Origin: Solen grandis
Lineage: Eukaryota; Mollusca; Bivalvia; Adapedonta; Solenidae
DNA: 64,000 nucleotides
Assembly: GCA_021229015.1 (NCBI GenBank)
Contig: CM037785.1
Coordinates: 41,536,766 to 41,600,765 of the forward strand
Reading direction: 5' to 3'
The position numbers were made by a program, and so were the translations under genes. Below the pieces are notes generated by a model, which saw only the letters and a program-made list of their open reading frames with translations, ran no database searches and was not told where the DNA came from. Positions 1 through 12,011 of this stretch are shown in pieces. Every line of letters begins with the position of its first letter. The first letter of the stretch is position 1.

Positions 1-411
1 TTAAATGAATGAATAAATAAATAAATTATTATAATATGTATATATAAAATTTCAAAATTTCTGATAGCAGAGTTTATCATAAAAACATTGAAATTTCATT
101 AAATATTTGGATAAAATAAGTTGTCAGTGATACAGGAAATATGTATACAATATTATGAAGATTGGTCAGATTTTAAAGATATTGAATATCGATTTGTTTC
201 TTTTATTCGAAGCGAAATGGGTTCACGATCATGTTTCTTCTTTCATCTTTTTTCAAGGATATTAACATTTTTTTCATTTTTTTATTTCAAAAATGCATTT
301 TTCCCATTTACCTATTACTACTATATTCCAAGAAATAATTGATATGTCGCCTGGCCCAGACTTAAAAAAGAAACTTCAGTATAACGTGGTTTCGATGAAT
401 ATCCACCTGTC
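1..411. other. AT-rich sequence, no feature seen
   Basis: Simple AT-rich DNA. The open stretch at 121-342 lacks an ATG start, codes for a phenylalanine-rich product typical of T-runs, and is not credible as a gene. Confidence 0.6.
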
Positions 412-653
412 TTAACCCTTTCCCTCATAGAGGAAACCATGAAAAGACCTATTGCGAACAGCATAAAACCAGATCAGCCTGCGAGTAACTCGCAGGCTGA
501 TCAGGTTTTATGCTGTCGCTGCTCCTCAGTGGTCTTGAAATGAGGAATTTGTAATTAAATTTGGTAAGGTTTAACTGTGGTTTTCTGCATATCAGGCTTT
601 ATGTGGTACCTATTGAGTGCGTCAAAATGAGTCTACATGAGGGAAAGGGTTAA
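412..653 (+). mobile_element. TTAA-flanked MITE, copy 1 (piggyBac-like)
   Basis: A 242-bp unit bounded by TTAA. The ends form inverted repeats reading TTAACCCTTTCCCTCAT at the left and its complement at the right. The body holds a near-perfect hairpin, arms 458-486 and 488-516, with one mismatch. A second copy lies inverted at 4499-4741. TTAA target sites with CCC...GGG termini are the hallmark of the piggyBac superfamily, so a non-autonomous piggyBac-type element is the best reading. It has no coding capacity. Confidence 0.8.
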
Positions 654-1740
654 TAAATGTTTAAAAAACATCATGAAAACAACAACAAAGGTGACATAAT
701 ATACACTGTAGTTACAAGTTAATTTATCCGTGAGCTGTAGGTTTTTTGTTGTTTTGTTTTTTTTTGTTTTTTGTTGGTTTTTGGTTTCTTTTAGTGAAAT
801 TGTACCCAGTCCTTGTAAAGCAGTGATTGTGTTCATATGTTCTCTAGAACTCTCGAATTCTTATACCCACGAAAATGCCGATCGTCTTTAAAACGAGATC
901 TTTTTTTACCACAAACTTAGTTTGTTCACAGAAAGAAATGTCTCCTCCAAAGAAAGCATAGCTTTGAAGTAACATGTATATCATTTATATTTTTGAAGTA
1001 TCAATGAATAACCAATGGTTGCATGATGTCGTTTGCAAAATACGGACACAAAGACCCGGGGCTTGGCCCTTAACAAAGGTTAATGAGTACTTTCCTTTGG
1101 AAGGATTGTAATCCTCATCAACAAGAAAACAGTTCCATTTCTTGGATCCTTATTGATTCTAAACCAAGAAAAAAACACATCTATTAGTAACTACGCGAAC
1201 ATTCCTTCCTCGTCTGTTTGATGAAGCAAGAAATAGCTCGGTTTCAGTTTATATCAATTTCTTCTATTTATTGTTTGCCATATCCCAGGTAAGACCAAGA
1301 TAGGGTCAAACGTGATCACATATTTCAATAAGAAGACCAAAAGGACACATAACGTTTGTAAATGACCCATAAAATCAAAAGCATATTTCTGGTATTTTGT
1401 AAGCGACGATTGTGTTATTAACACATGCCTTTAGATATATGTTTTTTTCTCTGTTGTTGTTGTTTAGCAAGAATGTTCCATGTGAACATTTTCTTGATCC
1501 AAATACAATTAACAATAGTTTAATTACATCATTAATTTTCAAAACTCAACCCTAAGGTATACGATGTACGGGGAGCTAGGAACGAAACCTAATATATTCT
1601 CAATCCCAGTGGCTGAAATATAGAAAATAAATCACTTTATAACTTATTTTGTTTTATCTGATAGATAGATTTTCTTTACAATATATGGTTAATACCAGAA
1701 GCAATACACAATATGAAGACGTTTTAATCTGAAATAGATG
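654..1740. other. AT-rich unique sequence, no feature seen
   Basis: T-runs and general AT-rich sequence. No repeat family of this window, tRNA or credible ORF was found. Confidence 0.5.
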
Positions 1741-1749
1741 TTCTTTCGA

Positions 1750-2060
1750 ATTTGACGTCATTACTTAGACTTAATATGACGTCATCATATTTTACGACTT
1801 ATCTATAAAATGTTTGGTGTTAACATTTATTTTTCTCTCGTCCAGTCAGGTTCCGGTATTTGTTTATAATCACCGTGGACTATAACGCGTAGTCCAACAC
1901 TTTTGTAAAAATACTTATTTAATGTTTTTCGATGATTTATCTAGAAATACCAGTGGAATATAAACTAATCGGAGCGTCCATTGTGCTGGGTTTTAGGCAA
2001 GAAATAACGTCATAAATAACGTCACGCACGCGAGGTAATCCCACCAATTTTGACGTCTTT
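1750..2060 (+). promoter_or_regulatory. candidate CRE cluster with TATA-like box
   Basis: Two full palindromic TGACGTCA sites stand at 1753-1760 and 1777-1784, followed by a TATAAAA at 1804-1810. Further ACGTCA half sites occur near 2010-2060. TGACGTCA is the cAMP-response element bound by CREB/ATF factors. The clustering is visible, but promoter function is inference because no downstream gene is identified. Confidence 0.25.
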
Positions 2061-2448
2061 TGTAAATAGCAAAGATAAATTGTTTGTTTTGGTGAAAGGT
2101 CGATGTATAATTTCATTCGTGAAATATCACTTTTTATGTTCTCTCGGTGAAATTATTAATCGATCTTACACCAAAACAAACATTATCCTCTATTTATTAC
2201 CGTGGCTCTCTTCTCTATATATTTGCTAATAATTTTTCTAATGTAACTTACGTATGTAAAACTTATGTTACGTTGACAATGTATGAAAGTAAAAACAATA
2301 GAGCTAATTGTTATCTTCTTTTGTATTGGAATCAGGTTATGTGTAATATTTCAAATAGCCCGAGTCGTTCCCAGTCCGTTCATGATTTTATTTTGTTTTT
2401 AAAATCGCAGTTTACTGAGTTTGTCATATGAAAAAGGGAATCAGACAT

Positions 2449-2562
2449 GAGATGTCATTTCATATCAACTCGTTCATGAAAATGTTATTATGCTCGCAAT
2501 AGGCTCGCTCAAAAACATTTTCATGAACTCGTTTAGTAAAAGTTGATATGAAATGACAACTC
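2449..2562. repeat. imperfect hairpin (foldback)
   Basis: Arm 2449-2486 is the inverse complement of 2514-2562, except that the right arm carries about 12 extra bases (near 2528-2540). The loop is about 27 bp. It may be a small foldback or MITE, but its ends and TSD cannot be placed. Confidence 0.6.
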
Positions 2563-3870
2563 AAGCCAGATACTATATACACAAGAACTATAAAACTTCT
2601 AATGATAGGAACAAATGTGTAAACCAAAGATTTATGTCATTAAGTTATTCTCGATCTATTATACGCTTTTTAAGAATAATTTTTTTTTTATTTTACCCAT
2701 AAAAAGTGAAAATATTCCATAAATGTATGATAATAAATGTCGTGCACTTGGGAACGAATTTCATTTGATAATCACCCCCCTCTCCCCCACCCCCATACAC
2801 ACACACAAACACCAAATAAAAAAAATGTAGAAATGTGTAAAATGAAAATACGTTTAAGCCAATAAGTTTAAATTAATCAAATACTATGCTCAAGTTCGTA
2901 TTATTACTTTTTCAAGTTCATATTTTTTTTTTGTATTGAAACTTTTATATTAAAAAAATGAGTTTTTATTAATAATAATAAACTGACAATAATTTCATGA
3001 TACTATATTTCCATTTGTAGGTAGGTCTATTTTTAGTATAAGTACCAATATTTTATTCAAATTTTTACAGTAGTTGATTTTACTGATTTAGGATTATACG
3101 GCTATATTAATATATAAAGACATGATAAGGGAGCATGCTTGGTCCTTTTTTTTTTTTTTGTTTTTGTTGTTGTTGTTGTTTTCAGTCACTCAGAGGTGAC
3201 CCATTTGATATCTCTGTCAGAGATATGAGGGGTAAGGAGACTCATTCCACACATATCTTACAAACATTTTGTTAAAAAACGTAAAAAAAGGATTTAGAGA
3301 ATATGAGGCAAAATGGTACATTATATATGAGATATATGGCATTATAAAAGCGATATTTATATATTTGTCATTAAAATATTATAATTATTGAAAAATTTTA
3401 ACAATATCCAATTTGACACAGAATAGTATCACGAAGTTTTATTCTAATTCTATTTTAATTTATTTATCATATAACATACAATAATGTTTTTCATTTTATC
3501 ATGTCAAGATAGATTTTTATTTACCTTTTTCCCATATTTTTTTTATTTTGGTTATTATCAATGATTTATCATCACATCAATTATAACACGATTTTTTCTG
3601 TTTCCCATTCATTTCGTCTATCAGTCATAGCACGCATGTATGGTACAATATATTTGAGTTCTTTTATCTCCATTTTGCATATTTGGATGAAATAATGTTA
3701 TATTCTTTTCTGGTAAAATGTAACAATGAAGTGAACTGATAATGATTTTAAAGTATGCATGAATATTTAAATGTTTGTTAATATATTTAAGTAAGTGAAA
3801 TAAAAATGCTCAAATATTTGACGATTAAATACACAAAGTTAAAATTTCATGTCTTATATATGTTTTATAA
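2563..3870. other. AT-rich low-complexity sequence
   Basis: C-rich and A-rich runs near 2775-2830, a T-run with GTT repeats near 3150-3180, and otherwise AT-rich unique DNA. No gene or recognised repeat. Confidence 0.5.
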
Positions 3871-3882
3871 TGCATGTGTGGT

Positions 3883-4085
3883 TGTTGTCCCGAAATAATA
3901 TTTCAATCATATATCGACGTCCAGCTAATTACAGATGGAGCCCGAGTACTCAGAGGTACCCGGGTAGAACCACCGACCTACCGCAAGCCGAAGGCTTCCT
4001 CACATGAAAAATCCGAAGTCCCACAGCGGTGAGGGGCTGAGAGATTTGTAGTCCACGACTGTAACCGCTCGGCCACGGCGGCCCC
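3883..4085 (-). mobile_element. SINE family A, near full-length
   Basis: Read on the minus strand it starts with a tRNA-like head (GGCCGCCGTGGCCGAGCGG, A-box like), then a body containing GGTAGGTCGGTGGTTCTACC and the tail containing GACGTCG...GAAATA, ending in CAA repeats. It is flanked by 12-bp direct repeats, TGCATGTGTGGT, at 3871-3882 and 4086-4097. The tRNA-like B box region (GGTTCGAATCCC in other copies) is partly deleted here. Confidence 0.85.
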
Positions 4086-4187
4086 TGCATGTGTGGTGTG
4101 ATTATATAGTTGGTCTTCAACAGTGTAGCCGTTTACCTTGTGCGTCTGAATTGAAATAGTTTATATTCTTTTTATGTTTATTCAATA

Positions 4188-4405
4188 TGTTTGTTTGATT
4201 TAACGTCCCACCAACTGTATTTCAGTCATTTGGAGACGATGTCTACTTGAGACAGATATAGTGCTGCCACACTGCAGTATTACGCCGTAGACATGTGGCA
4301 TGATACCACACCTAGTCACATTATCCTGACACCGAGACAACCAGTCTTGAAACTTCCTTTGTATGCTAAGCGCCAAGCAAGGAAGCTATAACAGTACCAT
4401 TATTC
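4188..4405 (-). mobile_element. SINE family B, head-truncated
   Basis: Matches the body and tail of the full-length B copies at 21435-21746 and 62795-63105: the tail complement (TTTCAGTCATTTGGAGACGA), the segment around GGCATGATACCACACC, and the CCAAGCAAGGAAGCTAT block. The tRNA-like head is missing. Confidence 0.8.
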
Positions 4406-4498
4406 ACTTGTGTTTTATATGCAAATGTCAGCATATTGATCATGAACGTTAACGATGGCGACAACGTCAGCAGCCATAACTATAACTAAAAGAATATG

Positions 4499-4741
4499 TT
4501 AACCCTTTCCCTCATATAGACTCATTTTGACGCACTCAATAGGTACCACATAAAGCCTGATCTGCAGAAAACCACAGTTAAACCTTACCAAATTTAATTA
4601 CAAAATCCTCATTTCCAGACCCACTGAGGAGCAGCGAACAGCATAAAACCTTATCAGCCTGCGAGTTACTCACAGGCTGATCTGGTTTTATGCTGTTCGC
4701 ATAGGTCTTTTCATGGTATCCTCTATGAGGGAAAGGGTTAA
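4499..4741 (-). mobile_element. TTAA-flanked MITE, copy 2 (piggyBac-like)
   Basis: An inverted copy of the element at 412-653: same TTAA-bounded inverted repeats, same internal hairpin, 243 bp. Differences are scattered substitutions. The two copies lie about 4 kb apart in opposite orientation. Confidence 0.85.
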
Positions 4742-5949
4742 CTAATAGCTAATTATTGCAACTATCGAACGTTATTTCTTTTTCTTTAGTTTATTGTAAT
4801 AAAGCGTTTTTATACAAGCCACCACAAAGCTATTGCAACAGTTGTTAAACTACTTCAACTGGGTAATGTTGACGTCACAGCATTTATCAATAACGAACCA
4901 GTAGTGAGTATCGATTTTTACCAGAACTATCATTTGCCATTACAAACTTTGAAGAAGAAAACATCGGCATGACAAAATCGTGAAATTTAAGGTGCAGGCT
5001 AACGACATACGGGTGTTTCTGTACCTCCTTTAATTAACCTCCTTAATGTAAAATGAATGTCCTAAGGTCCACGGCTCTCACGGGCTGGCACAAACTACGA
5101 CACACCGGTGATAATGCCTGATATGAAGGTCAAGGTCACGTCGTTTTTATCTAGAAGCCGGGAAACAACAATGAACCCCTTACCACGAATTCGAAGACCC
5201 CGTTATCCGTGCCCATTTAATTAAATTAATTAACAGCATAAACAGTTCTATTATCACGGAGCGATGGTAAAAATATAATACGGAAAGACTCAAAAGGAAG
5301 AGGCCGACAGTTTATCGTTTTAGTGTTGCTTTTATGTTTCATTTTTATCAAATATAGCTCTAATTTATGATTGTGCCGTGTAAAGTTATCACCGAAGTAG
5401 TTCACGAATACCGATGATATTCGAAATACTCGGGTATGGCATCATCCTAAAGGCAGTGTAATAATATCGGCAAGCGAATGATAATAACAAGCGAAAACAT
5501 ATTTATATTTGTTCTTTATCACGCTCCACTTCGCTGTATCCGACTTCAAAGGCGGGAAATCAACTAGGTTGGACTGGAAAATGTCGTCTGTTATCCTCGA
5601 GAAATGTAAATTTTGAACACAAGCCACGAGGTATAAATATTTCAATAAATATCATTTGTTGTGCAAGGGTGATATATCAATGAAATATTTCACGGTTTAG
5701 AGATATGCAGCGGATATAAAAACAGTGGGAGGATTAGTTTTCATTTTATCTGGAACAGCATGCTTTCCAGATTTTTTCATGAACTTAATATGTACTTAAA
5801 TTACTGTAAATTCGCTTCTCATTGACGTGCGTTACATCTTATCTTTACAAAAATGATTAAACAAATAAATTTAAAAAAGAAATGAACAAATAATAGAATG
5901 AAAAATAAATGTTTGGAGAATCGTGATGTCTACAAAAACAACAACTAAT
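4742..5949. other. unique sequence, no feature recognised
   Basis: Contains an AAGGTCAAGGTCA pair near 5125, a motif resembling nuclear-receptor half sites but also common in mollusc repeats. No credible ORF or repeat family. Confidence 0.45.
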
Positions 5950-6082
5950 GCCCCAATGGAAAAATTGAGAAGGCTATAAAAGGGCAAAAAGTTCACTGAC
6001 AGACGAACTGAGCTCAAACCTTCTTCAGACACACTGCTCTATTTCTTAACTTCAAGAACTTGATTGCTGCTCAGCTGTAAGA
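5950..6082 (+). promoter_or_regulatory. candidate TATA promoter, short first exon
   Basis: CCAAT near 5953 and CTATAAAAGG at 5974-5983 are spaced like a core promoter. Downstream, GTAAGA at 6077-6082 could be a 5' splice site ending a short non-coding exon that begins near 6000. The motif spacing is seen; transcription is inferred. No downstream exon was recognised. Confidence 0.3.
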
Positions 6083-6965
6083 TTACGATTTATGACCTAA
6101 ACACTTGTTTAAGTTTTTATTTGACTAGAGTTAGATAAGTATTAAATGTGTTCAAAATTCTTCGTCCTGTGGTATATGGTTATACTAGGAAAATAATAGA
6201 GGATATCCGAAACGTAAAATAACTGTTGTTCTTTTTTTTTTAGGTTGATTTATACATCATTACGATACTCGGCAATTAATGTACGTATAGTCTTTGTAGA
6301 AAATTATCCATGTCTCACGAGGAAAAATTGTACTGGTCATATTATCGGAGCAAAATAATCATTGCTAGTTGAATTAATAAAAAAAAATTGGGTTTTTTGT
6401 TATTCTTTTCTTTTTGGGGGGGGGGGGGACATTTACAACATTTTTTCATTATTCAGATAGTGCTGGTGCCTGATAAGAGAGTATTTAAAGACACTAGAAA
6501 AGTTAAACAATATATCCACTCAGAGTGACTTTCCAGTCTAACTAATTAGTGTATTCAACATTGCATTTTAGTAAATCAAGTTATTTCTTTAATAAAGATT
6601 ATCAAACTCCAATGAAGAGTGTTTCGGATGATTTTATAATTTAATAATTGGTTCATTTATTTCAAGGCGCATGAGCAAACAAACATATATAAACTGCGTT
6701 ATTATAATTATAATTATTATTATTATTATTATTATTATTATTGCCCAAAACGACCACACGACGCGGCTGTTATGAGAGAAAGTCTGGCCTGCATCTTAAA
6801 CACTAAGGAGAAGTCTCCAATAACAACGCCTGTCCGACTATAGCACGGTCATGTGTGCCCCACCTCGTTGTAAACATATAATTTTCCCTAGCAAATATAT
6901 ACATGTACTCTCATTTTTTTTTATAAAACATTTAATTCCCATACTTCACTCCCATAAATTAATAT
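6083..6965. other. AT-rich sequence with ATT microsatellite
   Basis: A G-run near 6415-6428 and an ATT repeat at about 6711-6742. Otherwise unique AT-rich DNA with no gene seen. Confidence 0.6.
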
Positions 6966-7345
6966 CGTATGTGATTATATCACGGTAACGACGTTAATAT
7001 CACGGTAACGACGTTAACTATCGTTGTGATTATATCACGGTAACGACGTTAACTATCGTATGTGATTATATCACGGTAACGACGTTAACTATCGTTGTGA
7101 TTATATCACGGTAACGACGTTAACTATCGTTGTGATTATATCACGGTAACGACGTTAACTATCGTTGTGATTATATCACGGTAACGACGTTAACTATCGT
7201 TGTGATTATATCACGGTAACGACGTTCGTAACTATCGTTGTGATTATATCACGGTAACGACGTTAACTATCGTTGTGATTATATCACGTAACGACGTTCA
7301 CTATCGTTGTGATTATATCACGGTAACGACGTTAACTATCGTTGC
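6966..7345. repeat. 35-bp minisatellite
   Basis: About ten tandem copies of a 35-bp unit containing GATTATATCACGGTAACGAC and TTAACTATCGTT. Some copies are shortened (one near 6980-7010) or carry small indels. The unit contains ACGTTAAC-type palindromes. No coding role. Confidence 0.95.
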
Positions 7346-8284
7346 TTTATTTACTTCATGATATGACGTCATAACCTTTACCTCAAATACACTCATTTTA
7401 ACGCATTGCAAAACAGAGTAGACCCAGATCAGACTGCACCTGAGAGGACCAATGTCTCCTATGAAGCTCAGATTCTTCAAATATACATGTAAATCCATCA
7501 CCAAAATTTAAAGTTCTGTTGATATTCATTAAGTCATAAATATATTCGAATATTCCTATACATTTAGTACAGTTAATGAGTTAAGGAGTGCACAATTATG
7601 TTCGAAAACATGTTTTGTTTCTCTTTCACGAAAAATTATTACAAAAAAATACCGAATACCGAATTTTGTTTTCGTTTTTATATGCATTAGTTCTATCCTT
7701 AAAAGGGTCAATTGGAGTATAAACTTAAACGATAAAAAAATGCTGACTTAACCAATTATATTCAAAAGCTGTTAAGATATAAGATTTACGGGCAGTTATA
7801 ATCTGTTATGACATTGTAATGGATTGCATCTATCTAATGGCATGTAGTCTACAGGGTTGCAGGAATCTAGCTAGGCGCACTGTTTTATATTACATTAGGA
7901 CATTATGCACGTGACAACAACAATTAGTCAGGTAGACGAACAGTGTCTACCTTCTTGTGACAATTACCTACTTTTTAAATGAACATATCTTACTATCCTT
8001 GAGTACGGGCTTTACATTTTCTCACTCAAAAGTGAGGAAATGTAACATTTAATGTGTTTGGAGTTGACAATTTGAAGAGATCCTTGTTGTGTTTACACGT
8101 CTCACCCATTCGTCATTAGAACAATACCTCGGGCTGACGTCTTTATGAACCGTTTCATTTGAAAACAATAAAAGTCAAAAGAAGGTCTTAAGCGTTACTT
8201 TTTGTGATTTAAAATGATTCAAATAGTGTTAAGGAGATTAAAAACAATCTTCAGTTATGTGACTCACGTCAATGATAAACTGTG
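7346..8284. other. AT-rich sequence; diverged dispersed repeat at 7380-7480
   Basis: The segment around CTCATTTTAACGCATT followed by AGACCCAGATCAGACTGCA resembles sequence inside the TTAA MITE and fragments at 13315-13370 and 28940-29080, so it is probably an older related element. The remainder shows nothing. Confidence 0.4.
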
Positions 8285-8285
8285 T

Positions 8286-8433
8286 ACAGTCAAACCTGTA
8301 TTAAGCAGCCAGTCAAGGAAACAAGAAAAAGGTGGCCGCTTTACAAAATGCTACAGTTTGAAATATTAAAATTGACCGCCCAAAGCATGTTGACCGCTTA
8401 GTACAGGTGGCCGCTAACACAGGTTCAACCGAT
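8286..8433. mobile_element. small MITE-like element
   Basis: The left end ACAGTCAAACCTGTATTAAG and the right-end complement AACACAGGTTCAACC form imperfect inverted repeats. Internal GTGGCCGCTT / TGACCGCTTA motifs are also inverted or repeated. A preceding T at 8285 with A allows a TA target, suggesting a Tc1/mariner-type non-autonomous element. Superfamily assignment is inference. Confidence 0.45.
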
Positions 8434-8789
8434 ATATTGTTCATCACTAATTTCATTTACTCTTTCTTTATATCATTTTTCTCCTATCTTTCTTTTACTA
8501 CATATTTTTTCTCAATTTTTTTTCGCTATTTTTTTCTCTCGTTCTCTATATTTTCTAAAATATTTCGACATTTCTAACGTTTGTATAATTTTATGCCGTT
8601 CTCCTTTCTTTATATATCCTCTCAATTTTTATTACTTTGTACTTTGTTATAATTATAATCATATATCATTTTTCTCATTATCCACTTTAATAAGTGTATT
8701 ACTGTATCTATCACGTGTTTTGCTTCGAAAAATGTCTATCATGGGTATACGAGATTTTAGAACGTCCTCGTCTGGAAACGATTGGTCCG

Positions 8790-9025
8790 AGGTGCGATCT
8801 TCGGCCACGACCAAAGTAGTTAGAATGGTACCGGCAGATCCCTTGCTTTTGCACTCTGACAGCATATATACAGGGTATGTTAAGGATCGGTTGGCCCGGT
8901 GTCAGGATAATGTGACTGGGTGTGGTATCATGCCACATGTCTACGGCGTGATACTGCAGTGTGGCAGAACTATATGTCTCAATTAAACATCGTCTCCAAA
9001 TGACTGAAGTTCTGTCGTTGGGGAT
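8790..9025 (+). mobile_element. SINE family B, diverged head
   Basis: The segment from about 8840 contains the B body (GGCCCGGTGTCAGGATAATG, GTGGTATCATGCCACATGTC) and tail (CATCGTCTCCAAATGACTGA). The head before 8840 is only weakly tRNA-like. The short ORFs across it on both strands are not genes. Confidence 0.8.
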
Positions 9026-9076
9026 TGACACCTATTGAAAAAGGCCAACATGTTTTGTGACCTATTGTCTTGTGTT

Positions 9077-9185
9077 GTCCTTTTTGCTTATGAAACATAC
9101 CCGAGGGCACCTGTTCCAATAAGTCGGACGCATGGCGACTTATTGGAACAGGTGCCCTCAGGTATGTTTCATAAGCACAAAGGAC
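9077..9185. repeat. 109-bp foldback hairpin
   Basis: Arms 9077-9125 and 9136-9185 are nearly perfect inverse complements. Both contain TTATGAAACATACC and CACCTGTTCCAATAAGTCG or the complement, around a 10-bp centre. It could form a stable cruciform or RNA hairpin. Terminal duplications were not found. Confidence 0.85.
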
Positions 9186-11999
9186 ACATTTGAAAATCAA
9201 TTTTGAATTGTAATTCTCCATTTCACGATCCAAATATAAATATGGACATTGAAAGAATTAAAGTGTGGTTTTTCCACTGGGTTGTTGTCCTGCAACTTAT
9301 TTAAATAGTTTCAAAATGCTTAAAATAAAAATACAGTCATATATTAAAATTGGCTTTACTAATAATATTTACGAAACAACGATGAAGTACATGTTCTTGA
9401 AGTTAGTTTTTAAAACCAAAGGCACGTGACAAGCTGCAATCCGATTGGAAGACAGTTCTTTACCTCTGCGATGGTTTATGGGCCAGAGACCATTTAAACA
9501 TAATATATTGCTTTATGCTTTCCGCCTTCCTATCTTAATGTTTTTAGGATCAGATAAAGTCGATAGATGTATGATGAAGGACATATATAAATAATAGACG
9601 AAAACAATCGAGAAACTTTACCTGACGTGTTTCAGATAAACCCTTCATATGTTACCGGTACTTTAACACACTCGGGGGTTCGTTGTTCGCCTGATAAGCA
9701 CAGAGGTATCCGAATGCTAATTGACTGAGACGGAAAAAGACGACTATTTTTTGGTGTGTATCTTTTATTTTTGAACTGATGTAATCTGAAGGCAGACGAG
9801 AAAACAGGTGATTTTACACCTTCCTTTTATTCGGAACGGAATTCTCCGTTAGCTTAGATAATAACAAAAGGCAATGTGAAACATATTGCTTGGACACTGT
9901 CATGTAAATATGTGATTGGAAAGCAGAAAAACAGTCATAATCTATATCTGTTTTTTAAATATTTCAATTAATTCCTTTTAATTTGTTACCATGTTTTATT
10001 AAATGATCATTTTGGACATGATCAGCATTAGGGCGTCAAAGTGGTTGGGAAAACTTCTTTAGTCATCACTCATGTGGACAACTCTAGATGTAGTCCATTG
10101 ACGGAGGAGCCAGCAAGATATGTATTGCAATAATGATGCTCACTGTATACGTCCTTAATTTGACTGGATCTAATTTAGCGAGGACGTTTTGGCGGTGTTT
10201 AAATTTGGTTCTTCTCCACTGGTCCACCAAGCCAAAATTAAGTTCGATGGTGCACAAAGCCAGTGGCGTTCCAATTAATATTTATAGATAATAGTTTTAT
10301 TAGCACTCTTAAAACTAAAATAAAAATGAATATATGGAACCATATTGTAGACTGGCCACAGAAAAAAATACATGTTATTTTCTTACAAACTATTGTGCCA
10401 TTGCAAAGAAACCGAATAAATAAATGATTAAATATATAAAACTTCAAGAGCATTTGGGTTTAAATGAACATATCTAAATAGATATTCACACTTATGCCAA
10501 AGATACTATCGCCAAAAAATAATAAATGAATAAAAAAGCATAATCTAAAACATTATCCTGTACATCAGTGAACACCCCCCCCCCCCCCACCCACCACCCC
10601 CGATTGTTCGTACCCCGTCTCAAATTTTTCTCATCCGGGTTCTCGCTGTACAGCGCCACCTATAAATCACATGGCCGACAATTCCCGGTAACCCGAGCCA
10701 CAATATATCCCTCTGAGTAATGAGTTGTCATACGTTCTGACGGCTCATGAGTTAGGGGCCCGATCGAAAGTCGGCTTATCATGTTCGAGTCTATTTTATG
10801 GAGGGGCTGTGACTATTTTTCATAACGAGAAGATAGCTGTGATATCACAGGAACATTTAGATAGACTTATCGGGGGGAGGCGGCTGATAGATGGTAAATG
10901 AAGGAACTTTTCTACAGCCTCAAACTTACAAATGATTTCTTATGGGCTTGGTGTGATAATGGGGCCGTTATTAATGAGATTTGAGTATTTAGCATGAATT
11001 ATTTGATATTATCTGCATGTTTGAATATCGTGATATCTAAATGCGATAACAAAATGCGATTGTTCGCGGAATGATCCATTTATTATATGGCAGTGTTACG
11101 AGATTTGTTGAAACTTCCTATCTTAAAACCTGCTGCACGTGAAAATGATGTAGTGATTTACCCGTAACGACCGGCCGTGCATTTAAAATGCATTATCTGT
11201 TAACAACTGCGATCCTAGTTCTGTTCACGTTTTTTTTTGTTTCCATAAAAAGTACAGCATTATCGTTCAAAACAGATTCTTCTCTTATTTATTTGTCACT
11301 TCACTGTTGTAAAAACGTTAAGAATGCCTTCCTTTTTGTCTAAGGTTTATTCATGGGTGCGCTAATTTGAAACAATTTCAACAGTTTTTTTTGTTTTTTT
11401 TTGTTTTTTTTTTGCGTGGAGAGGGAGCGACATTTTCTCTAGATGACATCACCAGAATGACTTATTAAGAAATTAACAAGCATACATAAGAGTTGGGTAA
11501 AACCTCATATAAAGACCATCTTAGTAAAAAGACCACCTCCCTATGTAGATCACTTTTTTCATGACCCCCGCCCCGGACTACTGTCTAAGAGGACCGCCTC
11601 ATTAAGACTAGGCCCTGTGATTTACGAAAAATCTCATATTTAGAGTCCTATCAACTAAAAATCTAAAAAGAAAAAACCTCGAATTCTTTTTTCATTGACA
11701 CAAAGAAAAGAAATTGTGAATACATGCTATTATTAGTATGCTCTCATAGAAACTGGTATTTAATCTCTGTGGAATTTTATAATTGTGGTGATATAAGTAC
11801 TAAATTTTAGATTGTCGAGTTGAGGAAGTTTCGTAAAACGCAGGACACTTCTCACTAGCTTGACTTTGTTAGCCCACCAAAAAAGTATACTTTTGAAGGT
11901 TTCATATCGGCCAGTATGATTATAATTGCAAATAATTAAATATATGAAGCTTCCGTTGATTGCATCATACAGTTGTCTATAGCGTTGGTTTTATAGTAA
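9186..11999. other. unique sequence, possible conserved island at 10630-10890
   Basis: Mostly AT-rich unique DNA with a C-run at 10577-10589. The 10630-10890 stretch is more complex and GC-richer than its surroundings, with no ORF, so it may be regulatory. A GACCACC-type motif cluster at 11515-11612 may be a decayed MITE. No gene is supported. Confidence 0.35.
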
Positions 12000-12011
12000 G
12001 AAAGGTAATAT

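Noticed and set aside
5125..5140. AAGGTCAAGGTCA as a nuclear-receptor response element
   Set aside because: The motif is isolated, and similar words are common in mollusc repeats; no supporting context here.
6966..7345. CRISPR-like direct repeats
   Set aside because: Repeats abut each other with no unique spacers. The window is eukaryotic in character, so these are minisatellites.
8711..9031. 106- and 88-codon ORFs on opposite strands
   Set aside because: They run across a SINE B copy. Similar frames recur at other SINE copies, so they are repeat artefacts.
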